From Sebaldella termitidis ATCC 33386 (lineage in GTDB: Bacteria; Fusobacteriota; Fusobacteriia; Fusobacteriales; Leptotrichiaceae): a DNA stretch of 64,000 nucleotides. Where the stretch lies: positions 1,426,001 through 1,490,000 of the forward strand of contig NC_013517.1 of assembly GCF_000024405.1 (NCBI RefSeq). The letters are read 5' to 3'. Shown here one piece after another: positions 32,801 to 41,009 of the stretch. Within the stretch, counting starts at the first letter, position 1; each line of letters begins with the position of its first letter. The notes below the pieces were generated by a model, which worked only from the letters and a program-made list of their open reading frames with translations, did no database searches and was not told where the DNA came from. The position numbers and the translations under genes were made by a program.

Positions 32801-35800
32801 ATTTGTTCCCTCTTCTGCAGCGGTGTAGCCTTCGCCTGAAAAGTAAAATGGTTTAGAAGCATATTGTCCGCTTAGTACCATACCTGAAACATTATTTCCG
32901 GCAGAAGTTACATTAGAGCCTGTACCAAATAAAACTATTGAGTTTAGCCCGTTTACAAGCGATCCGTTGGAACCTAAGGCAGCAGATGTACTGTTATAAT
33001 AGTCCCCGCCTATCATATTGCCGAAGACATAAGTAGAACCCGGTGTCGCACTTATAGTAAACGGATTTGTAGTAGCAAGGCTTGAACCTGCATCTGTAAC
33101 CACAAGAGTAATATTCTGGCCGTTTACTGAAATACTGCCTCCGGTATTATTAAAGGTACTTCCGTTAGTCAGATAATATCCTACAGCGTTATCCCCGTTC
33201 AGGTTAAGATTTCCGCCGCTGATAGTTCCTGTGGAATTAGAAGCGTAAACACCAATTCCGTTTTTACCGACTGTTATTGTTCCGTCATTTATATTCAATG
33301 TCGAATCAGTTACATAAACGCCGATCCCGCTTTCTCCGCTGGAAACATCAATGTTCGAGCCTGAATTCAGATTAATTACTGAATCTGGCCGCGAGAGAGT
33401 ATTTTTTACGTATATTCCATATCCGCCATGTGTTGTATCTGTAGAAATAATATTGGCATTATTATCTATTCTGATCTGACCGTTTCCATATGTTTCGGCC
33501 GTTCCCTGAAGATAATTTGTACCGTAAATTCCGATACTTTTATTTCCTATATTCAAAGTTCCGTTGTTTGTAACCAGTGATCCGTTAGCTCCGTATAAAG
33601 CAACTGATTCTGTACCGGATACTTTTACCGTACCTGTATTATTAATTTTACCGAAATCAGTCAGGATACCTGTAGAGCTGTTTCCTGCCAGATCAATTGT
33701 TCCGCTGTTGTTAATAGTAATTTTATCTCTGTCTGCGGCTGCTGAGCCTGTTCCGTAGTTTACCTGTCCCACGGCAAGCTGATTTACGCCTGATCCGCTT
33801 ATTACATTACCAGAGTTTACATCAATACTGGAATTTATAAAATCGGATCTGTTATAAAACAGTGAATTGTTATCAAGACTTATATTTTCATCTATAATAA
33901 GCTTTCCTTTTAGCAGTGAAAACGGTATATAGTTAGGATTGCTCGAAGATGATATTTTCACATTCGCAGTAATATTAGCACCCGGAGCAAATGATGTTGT
34001 TACTGAACTAAGTGTTATCGGTGATGACGGAGAATCTAATATTGCCAGTTTTGAAGTATCGCTTGTCAGATTTAGTTCAAGAACCCCTGAACCTGCTACA
34101 AAACTTCCAAGGTAAGTAGCAAGGTCCCCAACAGATGAGAATGCTATTCCGCCTGCATTAATGTCAACTACTGTATTTCCTGATACATTTAATTTACCTG
34201 ATCCGCTTCCAAGGGCAAAGATTCCGCCGTTATTTATTACAGATTTGAAAGAACCAGACAGATTAACTGCAGAATTATCCATATATATACCCACAGCACC
34301 GTTTTCTGCTGTTATTGTTCCGCCGGACAGATTTGTTACTGTAGTACTTCCGGTAGTATAAAGACCGGCACCGTCCTGTGAAGATACAGAAATATTTCCT
34401 GCACTCATACTGAATTCACCGGAGTTATAAACACCTACCTGGCTTTTGTCAGTACCAAGCGCTGTAAGTGCTATTGTTCCTGTATTAGTTCCTTTTCCGT
34501 TTGAACCTATATACATTCCTATTGCTTTATCTGATGATGCAAGCGAAGTAATAGTTCCTGCATTTGTAATATTACCAAAATTTGCAGAAGAAGCTCCTTC
34601 GGAATACATTCCTGTTACACTGGCTCCCAGAGAAAGCAGTCCGTTGTTTGTAATAGAAGAAGTATTACCGGCAGTTGCTTTGGAATACATTCCTATTCCT
34701 GATGTAACATTATCAATTGTTACATTACCGTTATATGAAATATTGGAATTTTCAGCAAAGATACCAACACTGTTTCCGTCAGTTATTTCGATACTTCCTG
34801 TATTATTTGCACCTGTTCCCGTACTTCCTGCCGATGCGTAAATACCTACTCCTGAAGTGGAAGAGTCTACTTTTATGGAACCTTTATTTGAAATATCAGA
34901 TTTCTCGGAATAAACACCAATTACAGTCCCTGTACCTTTCAGATCTATGTTTGATGCAGAAGTAAGTACTATAGAAGCATCGCTTGCATTAAGAATATTT
35001 TTTGAATATATTCCAAATGCATCTCCTGTAACTCCTCCGGAAATTGTTTTTATATCTTTTTCATTAGTTATATTTATTTTATCGTTTCCATAACCCAGTA
35101 CTGATGAAGTCTTGGTACCGTCAAAATAATTCTGTCCGTATATTCCCACAGAACCTGAACCGAATTCGATTAATCCTGAATTTACTGCTTCAGATCCGTT
35201 GGCAGTATATATACCTATGGAATTCGTTCCGAGCTTGATCTGTCCTGTAGAAGTATTTTTGATTGCAGTATAATCCCCGGCTATACCTGTAGACTGATTT
35301 CCTGTTAAGGCTATAGTACCGTTATTAGTCAGTTTTCTGTCATTGACATTTACAGAACCGGATTTATTTTTCTGAACAATGGCAACCTGACCTGCAGCAG
35401 TACCATTTACTGTAGTACTGTTAGTTACAGTGATATCAGAATTCAAAAACTGAATTTTGCCGTAAGAGCCGGTATCAAGGTTAGATTCCGCATCATTGTC
35501 CAGAGACAGATTGAATCCATTCATAACATAGCCTTTGTATCCGCTTCCCACAAAGTTAAAGAAACCTGTAGTAAGATCAGGAAGCCCCGTAAATGCAGTT
35601 ATACTTGCAGATGAGCCTGCTGTATCCACATAAAGGATACTTGATCCGGCAGCCATATTTACAGTAAGATTTGATGCCCCTGTAAATGCTGCTTTTAATG
35701 AACCGGCTACTGTAGATATATCAGCCACACTGTCGACTTTTGTATAAAGAACCATTCCTCCTGCATCTACCTGTGCTGTAGCAGGAGCAGTAATATTATA

Positions 35801-38128
35801 TTTCCCTGTAATTGTATTAGAAGAATTCAGAAAATTATAAAACAGAAGTCCGCCAGCCTCAGCTTTCAGGATATTACTTCCGGAAAGATTAATAGTGGAG
35901 TTATCACCTGAGAATAAAGCAATTCCTCCGTCCTTAGCTGTTATAGTTCCGCCGCTTACAGTAGTTCCGGCAGTATTATCCGAATAAATACCTATTGCAT
36001 TTTCTGCGGAAGAAACTATAGAACCGCTTCCCATAGTAAATGTTCCTGCATTATAAACACCCACAGACTTTTGACCTGTAATATTTATAGTTCCTACATT
36101 GTTCCCAGAAGCTGCTGTTCCTCCGGAAGTACCGAATACTGCCATACCCTGTGACTCTTGTCCGTTTATATTGATGGTTCCCGTATTTGTTCCGTATCCT
36201 CCGTTTATAGCAAGAATCCCAGTAGTATTTTTCAGATTATTTCCAATTGTCAGTACAGCATTATTGGAAACAAAAGTCCGCTGACTTCCGAGTGAAGTTT
36301 TGTCATTGGCCAGCAACACTACATTATTAACAGCTGTATTTACGGCATTACTGTTATTTACTGTAATATCTCTGTCCAAAGCTATTCCGAATTTATCAGT
36401 TCTTATTAATGTACTGTTTGATGCCGTATCCCCGAATTCCAGACTTTCTATCTTAGCATTTGTAAGGCTCATGGTACCTGTATGAGTATTGTTATAGTTG
36501 GAACTTCTCAGGAAGCCGACATTTTGTGTTCCGTTTACCTTTATATTAAGATTTGTGATATTAGCAATTACATCAGCAGCAGTACCGATACGTTTTTCCA
36601 GTGAAATTCCCACATTTTTGGTTCCGTTTATTTCGATCCCGCCGTTAGCGCTTTTGCTTCCGTCAATATATGTTTTATCATAATAATCATCGTTGAAGAT
36701 ATTCTTAACTCTCAAAGCATAGTTATCATGATTGTTTACTTCAATGTATCCTGATTTTAAAAGGGCATTTAATCCGTTGTAATATTGTCCGAAATCTACA
36801 CCTATACTATTGTCACTGTTAATAATTATTTTACCTTCATTGATTGTTTCAGCAGGAGTAACAAACTGCGCACCTTCCGAATCTATATTTATTCCGACTA
36901 TATATGATCCGCTTGCCAAAGTTATCGTCCCCGTATTTTTTAGTATAGAGGTAGCATGTGTATTACTGCCGGGCTGGTAGGTAAGAAGCTGATGTTCAAT
37001 TCCTGTCAGAGGCTGTGTTCCCTGATTATTTAATGTAAGATTTCCTCTAAAATCAAATACTCTTGAAACAGGGCTTTTTCCTACATCATAGGGGTTTAAA
37101 CTTATGAAACGAACTTGTCCGGTAGGAGAGTTATTATTTACAATCCAGTCACCATCTATTATTACATCAATATCTGCGGCTGAGTTTATTATAGCAGCAG
37201 GTGACGATGTTGATGCGGTTGTTCCCGAATAATAACTTGTAGTCCCTGATGTTGTGTAAGAAAAATCACCAGAAATATTAGAAGATGTTCCTGTGGTTAT
37301 CGTAACAGGGGTAGTTGCTGTTACATCGTTATAGTTATTTATCATTGTAGCACTTGTAAGCGTAAGCGAAGGTGCACGTCCCTGTCCGAATCCAGTCGCC
37401 ACAAAGTTTAGTGTCGGCGGATCAAATGTTGCCGGCGGTGTTATTACCGGATTAATCGGATCAAAGCTTCCTACGACCACGGTAGTCGGCGACGGCGGTG
37501 TTATTGTAACCGATGCCGGCGGTGTAGGAGCGGATATTGAAGGAACCGTAAATGATTTTATCGGCGGTATTACAGGAATAATAGTATCTACCTGAGGGCT
37601 TTCAGGTGTTACCGGAGTTACCGAAGGCATTGCCGGTTTACTGATATTCAATGCTATAGGCTGCCTGTCAGGCTCTTTCACAAAAAGACCTATACCAAGA
37701 TCTATTTCCTTGGGCTGCTGCAGCGAGAGCAGCGGTTTACCGTATAGTCCGTTTATCTGACCGCCTGTTGCGACAAAGTTGCCGTTACTGTCATAATATC
37801 CTTCTACATGTGAATGGTATTTTGCACTTTTGGATGTATTATCAACACCTTCATTATATTCGTTGTAAAAACCGCTGAAAAATACCTGCCATTCAAGATA
37901 TTCCGGTTTCATAACATAATCACTCTGCAGATATAAATCTTTGAGCTCTTTGTTTTTTTGGTTGAGTATTCGTTCGATTAACTTGTAAGATTCATTGTTG
38001 GATTTATTTGAATTTAAGTTCTTAATCATTTTGTCGTATAATCGGTCATATTTGGCTGATGCACTGGACATTGGAGCAATAACTGCATTCAAAGCTAAAA
38101 ACAGCAATAACTTATTTTGAGTTTTCAT
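29873..38128 (-). CDS. Giant type V autotransporter (2751 residues) with fusobacterial N-terminal domain
   Basis: A very long secreted surface protein. Order: signal peptide (residues 1-24, ending SSASA). Then the autotransporter-associated N-terminal domain (about 25-125, KYDRLYDKMIKNLNSN ... KPEYLEWQVFFSGFYNEY). Then a Pro/Thr-rich linker (about 165-240, PPASVTITPPSPTTVV-like). Then about 2100 residues of repeated beta-helix rungs with the pattern N-N/T-G-x-I/V...G-x-x-S-x-G-I-Y. Last is a C-terminal beta-barrel of about 300 residues that ends in Phe (VTFKAVF), as expected for outer-membrane insertion. It probably mediates adhesion or aggregation, by analogy with other fusobacterial autotransporters. 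TAAGGAGGT precedes the ATG and a perfect promoter lies at 38207-38235. It lies alone, flanked by two rtcB genes. Confidence 0.9.
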   Translation of the reverse strand: MKTQNKLLLFLALNAVIAPMSSASAKYDRLYDKMIKNLNSNKSNNESYKLIERILNQKNKELKDLYLQSDYVMKPEYLEWQVFFSGFYNEYNEGVDNTSKSAKYHSHVEGYYDSNGNFVATGGQINGLYGKPLLSLQQPKEIDLGIGLFVKEPDRQPIALNISKPAMPSVTPVTPESPQVDTIIPVIPPIKSFTVPSISAPTPPASVTITPPSPTTVVVGSFDPINPVITPPATFDPPTLNFVATGFGQGRAPSLTLTSATMINNYNDVTATTPVTITTGTSSNISGDFSYTTSGTTSYYSGTTASTSSPAAIINSAADIDVIIDGDWIVNNNSPTGQVRFISLNPYDVGKSPVSRVFDFRGNLTLNNQGTQPLTGIEHQLLTYQPGSNTHATSILKNTGTITLASGSYIVGINIDSEGAQFVTPAETINEGKIIINSDNSIGVDFGQYYNGLNALLKSGYIEVNNHDNYALRVKNIFNDDYYDKTYIDGSKSANGGIEINGTKNVGISLEKRIGTAADVIANITNLNIKVNGTQNVGFLRSSNYNNTHTGTMSLTNAKIESLEFGDTASNSTLIRTDKFGIALDRDITVNNSNAVNTAVNNVVLLANDKTSLGSQRTFVSNNAVLTIGNNLKNTTGILAINGGYGTNTGTININGQESQGMAVFGTSGGTAASGNNVGTINITGQKSVGVYNAGTFTMGSGSIVSSAENAIGIYSDNTAGTTVSGGTITAKDGGIALFSGDNSTINLSGSNILKAEAGGLLFYNFLNSSNTITGKYNITAPATAQVDAGGMVLYTKVDSVADISTVAGSLKAAFTGASNLTVNMAAGSSILYVDTAGSSASITAFTGLPDLTTGFFNFVGSGYKGYVMNGFNLSLDNDAESNLDTGSYGKIQFLNSDITVTNSTTVNGTAAGQVAIVQKNKSGSVNVNDRKLTNNGTIALTGNQSTGIAGDYTAIKNTSTGQIKLGTNSIGIYTANGSEAVNSGLIEFGSGSVGIYGQNYFDGTKTSSVLGYGNDKINITNEKDIKTISGGVTGDAFGIYSKNILNASDASIVLTSASNIDLKGTGTVIGVYSEKSDISNKGSIKVDSSTSGVGIYASAGSTGTGANNTGSIEITDGNSVGIFAENSNISYNGNVTIDNVTSGIGMYSKATAGNTSSITNNGLLSLGASVTGMYSEGASSANFGNITNAGTITSLASSDKAIGMYIGSNGKGTNTGTIALTALGTDKSQVGVYNSGEFSMSAGNISVSSQDGAGLYTTGSTTVTNLSGGTITAENGAVGIYMDNSAVNLSGSFKSVINNGGIFALGSGSGKLNVSGNTVVDINAGGIAFSSVGDLATYLGSFVAGSGVLELNLTSDTSKLAILDSPSSPITLSSVTTSFAPGANITANVKISSSSNPNYIPFSLLKGKLIIDENISLDNNSLFYNRSDFINSSIDVNSGNVISGSGVNQLAVGQVNYGTGSAAADRDKITINNSGTIDLAGNSSTGILTDFGKINNTGTVKVSGTESVALYGANGSLVTNNGTLNIGNKSIGIYGTNYLQGTAETYGNGQIRIDNNANIISTDTTHGGYGIYVKNTLSRPDSVINLNSGSNIDVSSGESGIGVYVTDSTLNINDGTITVGKNGIGVYASNSTGTISGGNLNLNGDNAVGYYLTNGSTFNNTGGSISVNGQNITLVVTDAGSSLATTNPFTISATPGSTYVFGNMIGGDYYNSTSAALGSNGSLVNGLNSIVLFGTGSNVTSAGNNVSGMVLSGQYASKPFYFSGEGYTAAEEGTNLGIISLADSSAGMYLTGGASGRNEGTVSVGKQSVGIYAAGAGAYVVNNNGIINVGEESTGIFLSDGIRAENLGTAEINGTGNKAVGIYSENTAAGAVQITNDNKIDLAGEQSIGIYASGNHNISNTGNILIGNSSDPDQPGVGIYQDGIAGSISNTGNINAGDNSIGIYNINGTVTNSGSVTAGNGGTGIYTNGGTLNLNSGSSIAVGGNNAIGVYALNQTGTLTNNSAVTIGDSSYGFVFSGSTAPVFINSQAAVTGNDSIFTFADSVLDVTNNAAVTMTGSNNIGYYLKNGGSVVNNANITGNTGTSNIGIYAKNSTITNNADIILGDSVLTEYTAPNGIKYKTGYSVGIYGENSNITNNAGNTIQIGSDGIGIYSKGAGVTENYGTITGTGNNAKGIFADNSTVRNYGTINLTGNNVIGIAGQNGAYIYNDSSAVINVTGNDVTGIYLAGDSTKLVNNGIINITGTGVGIAYTPTVELSNILDSTGASKGSTSKYYELPDMPSLVNSGVININVGGNFNYDGIRVIVTIDPSTNTPTTSSSSQVGFGGVIPDRIEVAPDFATGTAADRYVFENIFKGTTGKGEYISQSLTWDATASGSDLVMTRKDYNEFAEGLWYEEFAGVLNDKYSVTTGEGRKIYDKINYITDEYSFRDAMASLAGNIYANMNQREYDIARSFENSLAFMQNSENNTKENVKINIIGGKGKNKEETDGITGYDYTTAGVLALREVERTYRHTFGYSLGYLHTGFDLNDGNDSEDKADTIQLGVHNKYETNGWKLKNDLTGRVSFHNVDRNINWQNSGKSSMDASYEAYSITSDNIFGKEFDLSKNVSIMPYGAFRAMYVTRPTFSENGLERLEVEGNDAWSAKPRVGMELQGSLPLGNKSVWNLKGNLDFAYEYELADLNEREKARLITIEDGYHKLSKPEEEKGTFRTRAEIGVEIKDRYGIFLTGEYSMGNDDREDYKAGVTFKAVF

Positions 38129-38206
38129 ATTTACCTCCTTAATTTGTTAATATTGTGTATAAATTTTTTTATTGATTTACAATAAAATTTATAGAAAATT
38201 AGTATG

Positions 38207-38235
38207 ATTATACTATAAAAATTAAAAAATGTCAA
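38207..38235 (-). promoter_or_regulatory. Perfect sigma70 promoter of the autotransporter gene
   Basis: Minus strand TTGACA (38230-38235), 17 bases, TATAAT (38207-38212), about 75 bases before the ATG at 38128. It suggests strong constitutive transcription. The rest of the 38129-38518 gap shows no gene. Confidence 0.8.
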
Positions 38236-38483
38236 CAAATTTTAAATTAACAAATGGTATTTAACGATGTTTTTGAAAGGCGGAATAAGAATGTTTTATA
38301 AATAATTTTAATTAAAAATTTCATATTATTATCAGTAAATATAGCGTTTAGTTTAGAAAGATAGGTTTTAGGGGTATTGGAAAATTAATTTTTTCGTTTA
38401 AAAAACTTTCGATTAATAACTGGATGAAGTTAAAAATATGGATTTGTAAAAAAATTTAGATAAGATAAAATGGAATTTTTTAT

Positions 38484-38520
38484 GAGAGCCTGTTAAACAA
38501 GCGCTTTTCAGGCTCTCTTT
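38484..38520. terminator. Hairpin beyond the second rtcB gene
   Basis: GAGAGCCTG / CAGGCTCTC arms with a 16-base loop. The T tract is on the plus strand; on the minus strand, where rtcB ends at 38519, the following sequence is A/T-rich but lacks a T run. Confidence 0.5.
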
Positions 38521-39736
38521 ATTTTGCCTTAAAATTATAAATTGGTTTTATGGTGTCAAGGACTTCAAGAGAAGGTGCAATAACAGGCAATATAGCATTT
38601 ACAGGCTTATAAGCAGCAGGAAGCTCATCAATGCAATACTGTGCAGTAGTAGTGTATACACCTGACATTATTTCGTTTACATTGCTGTCCTTCAGCTGTT
38701 CGTTTGCCTTTGTTCTCGATAAAACACGGCCTGCACCGTGGGGAGCAGAGCAGTTCCAGTCCTCATTGCCTTTTCCTTTTCCGAGAATTATTCCGTCTCT
38801 CATGTTAAACGGTATGATTATAAGCTCATCTTTTTTGGCAGATATTGCTCCCTTTCTTAAAACAGGATTTTTACCGGAAAAATCTATATAGTTATGTGTA
38901 CTGTTTATAATATCTTGTTTTTCAAGGATATAATCTCTTTCAAGAAGCTCGTAAATTTCACCAAGCATAGCAATTCTGTTATAGTATGCGAAATTCTGGG
39001 CTATGTCAAGATCTCTGAAATAACCGTCATTTCCGTCAATTAATTCTATATTTTGGGGGAAATAAGACTTTCTTTCATTTTTGATGAAGTCTTCTATTTC
39101 GGCATGTCTGTTTTCAGCTTTTAATTTTTCTACTTTTTCACGTAATTCCAGATTAAATTCTTCCAATTCCTTGTTTTTTTCTCTGGATTCTTTAATATAA
39201 TGTTCGGCAACTTTCAATCCGAAATTTCTGCTTCCGCTGTGTACTGTAAGATAATAATAATGCTCGCCGTTTTTTGGCTTATACCCCATTTCTATAAAGT
39301 GGTTGCCTCCGCCCAATGAACAAAGGCTGTTTTTTACATCTTCGTAGTTAATAACAGTAATAGTATCACATAATTTTTTTAATTTTTTATCAAAATCCTG
39401 AGATACATATTTTTCATATCTTAATGAGTTTTTATTTCTGTTGATTCCTGACGGAATATTATTTTTTATAGTTTTATCAAGATAATTAAGATCAATGTTT
39501 TTATCAGACTTAAAAATCATCATAGTAACGCCGCAGCCTATATCTACTCCGACAAATGCAGGATTAACAAGAGAAGAAGTCATTTCCTGCGTAAATCCTA
39601 TACATGATCCCTTTCCTAAATGACAGTCAGGCATAATTCTGATTTTCTGGTCTTTATAGTGCTCCTGTTCATGAATGCTTATGATTTGGTTTTTTGTTTG
39701 TTCATCAATTAAGTCTGCAAATATTTTTAAACTCAT
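38519..39736 (-). CDS. RtcB family RNA ligase (second paralogue)
   Basis: A 405-residue RtcB homologue, clearly a distant paralogue of the gene at 28638. Landmarks are MPDCHLGKGSCIGF, GVDIGCGVTMMIF, SLGGGNHFIEMG, VHSGSRNFGLKVAEHYI, HNYIDFSGKNPVLRKGAISA, and SAPHGAGRVLSRTKA with the guanylylated His. Between GSRNFG and the HNY motif it has an extra coiled-coil insert (EFNLELREKVEKLKAENRHAEI) absent from the first copy. It should ligate RNA, with a different substrate preference being a guess. The ATG at 39736 follows AAAGGAGC. The two copies face each other across the autotransporter. Confidence 0.9.
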   Translation of the reverse strand: MSLKIFADLIDEQTKNQIISIHEQEHYKDQKIRIMPDCHLGKGSCIGFTQEMTSSLVNPAFVGVDIGCGVTMMIFKSDKNIDLNYLDKTIKNNIPSGINRNKNSLRYEKYVSQDFDKKLKKLCDTITVINYEDVKNSLCSLGGGNHFIEMGYKPKNGEHYYYLTVHSGSRNFGLKVAEHYIKESREKNKELEEFNLELREKVEKLKAENRHAEIEDFIKNERKSYFPQNIELIDGNDGYFRDLDIAQNFAYYNRIAMLGEIYELLERDYILEKQDIINSTHNYIDFSGKNPVLRKGAISAKKDELIIIPFNMRDGIILGKGKGNEDWNCSAPHGAGRVLSRTKANEQLKDSNVNEIMSGVYTTTAQYCIDELPAAYKPVNAILPVIAPSLEVLDTIKPIYNFKAK

Positions 39737-39784
39737 TGCTGCTCCTTTCAAATTTTAATTTTATAAATATTTTGTATAAAAAAA

Positions 39785-39801
39785 ACTTCCTTTAAGGAAG
39801 T
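39785..39801 (-). terminator. Intrinsic terminator
   Basis: ACTTCC-TTTAA-GGAAGT palindrome followed on the minus strand by eight T, about 23 bases after the stop at 39825. Confidence 0.85.
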
Positions 39802-39824
39802 CATGAAAACATAATTATTACTAT

Positions 39825-40067
39825 TCAGGAAATAGAAGCCGGGAGGCTGTTATCCTTTATTATATTTGTAATATATACGGATTTATTAAAAAAATTCCGC
39901 TTTATATTTTCTGCTTCACTAAAATATTTTTTTTCTGATATATAGGCTGGTATATCCAGCGTGTGTATTTCACTGCACATTAAAAAATCAGCATTATTAA
40001 AACTAATAAAAGCCGGCTTTTGATATAAATTACCAGTTGTAAAATATTGATTTCTAATATTTTTCAC
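39825..40067 (-). CDS. Small hypothetical protein (80 residues)
   Basis: A small soluble protein of the type KNIRNQYFTTGNLYQKPAF, then ADFLMCSEIHTLDIPAYIS and EAENIKRNFFNKSVYITNIIKD. No family recognised. The GTG at 40067 lies 8 bases after GGAGG and is preferred over the ATG at 40082, which is inside the ribosome site. It has its own terminator, so it is a monocistronic unit. Because of the strong signals around it, it is likely real. Confidence 0.55.
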   Translation of the reverse strand: MKNIRNQYFTTGNLYQKPAFISFNNADFLMCSEIHTLDIPAYISEKKYFSEAENIKRNFFNKSVYITNIIKDNSLPASIS

Positions 40068-40312
40068 AATGAAAACCTCCATAAATATAAATCAGATGAA
40101 AAAATTATAACAAAATTTTTATAAGAAGTCTATAAATATTTTATGATCAGCAGATATTTATTATTTAAATAGAAGCTTAAGAAAACTTTGGTTAATTTAT
40201 TCTGATAAATATAGTATAATGTAAAGATAAAACAGCAGATGTTACCAGAAAAGGAACATATTTAGAGAAAATATAAATAAAATCAATAAAAAATAATCAA
40301 AGGTGGGCAGCT

Positions 40313-40732
40313 ATGAAAAAAGTTATTTTGTCGTTATTAGTATTATTATCAGTTATTTCAGTTTCAGAGAGAGCAGTTTATTATTATGGAGTAAATGATA
40401 CTGTTATTCTGGGAAAGCTTGTCAGGGAAAAAATAAAAAATCCTGCGGGATATAACAGAAATGCAGTTATTTATCCTTATTTTATAGTTTTTGAAAATCC
40501 TGTAGATGTGAAAAAAACATCAGATACAGAGATAAGAAACAGATATGAAATATTTGATCCTGTATATAATGTTTCGCGGATTCAGCTGAACTTTGATTCC
40601 GCAAAAATAGAACCAGATCAATTAACAGGGAAAACAGTGAGGGTTACCGGTTTTCTTCTTCATTCCAATTCCAGATATCATTATACAGAAATAATATTGG
40701 ATGTGGATAAAATAGAGGCAGTGGCAGAATAA
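40313..40732 (+). CDS. Exported DUF4431-like protein
   Basis: A 139-residue protein with a signal peptide (KKVILSLLVLLSVISVS). The mature part has an OB-like beta pattern: AVYYYGVNDTVILGKLV, YPYFIVFENPVDV, VSRIQLNFDSAKIEPDQLTGKTVRVTGFLLHS and YTEIILDVDKIEAV. The LTGKTVRVTGxLLHxNSRYHYTEI block matches DUF4431, found in periplasmic proteins of unknown function. AGGTGGG lies upstream of the ATG. A strong terminator follows at 40795. Confidence 0.75.
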   Translation: MKKVILSLLVLLSVISVSERAVYYYGVNDTVILGKLVREKIKNPAGYNRNAVIYPYFIVFENPVDVKKTSDTEIRNRYEIFDPVYNVSRIQLNFDSAKIEPDQLTGKTVRVTGFLLHSNSRYHYTEIILDVDKIEAVAE

Positions 40733-40794
40733 AATTATAAGGCAGACCGTTTGAAACAGAATTACATTTTTTATAAATTTTAATGATAAATAAT

Positions 40795-40829
40795 AAAACA
40801 GGAGAGTTTTCATAATGACCTCCTGTTTT
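40795..40829. terminator. Intrinsic terminator after the DUF4431 gene
   Basis: AAAACAGGAG / CTCCTGTTTT perfect 10-bp arms with a T-rich tail. Confidence 0.85.
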
Positions 40830-40907
40830 ATTTTATTATGAAATAATCAAAATTTTTATGCACAAAAAGTAGTTGTATTGAAGTATAATTTTATTTCTGA
40901 AAAAAAA

Positions 40908-40936
40908 TTGACAAACTTGTTTAAATAAGTTATGAT
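40908..40936 (+). promoter_or_regulatory. treC promoter with an operator filling the spacer
   Basis: TTGACA (40908-40913), 17-base spacer, TATGAT (40931-40936). The spacer plus the next base is the 18-base palindrome AACTTGTTTAAATAAGTT (40914-40931), perfect except for one pair. A repressor bound there would block RNA polymerase, as for GntR-type sugar regulators. Confidence 0.7.
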
Positions 40937-41009
40937 AAAGCAGGAACAACAAGTCTGGGATAGTATTCTTAGACTGAGGCAGATTATATTTTGTGTAAAG
41001 GAGAAAAAG

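Noticed and set aside
30000-38000. Many 60-130 residue frames on the plus strand across the autotransporter
   Set aside because: They are shadows of the repetitive coding strand and have no ribosome sites.
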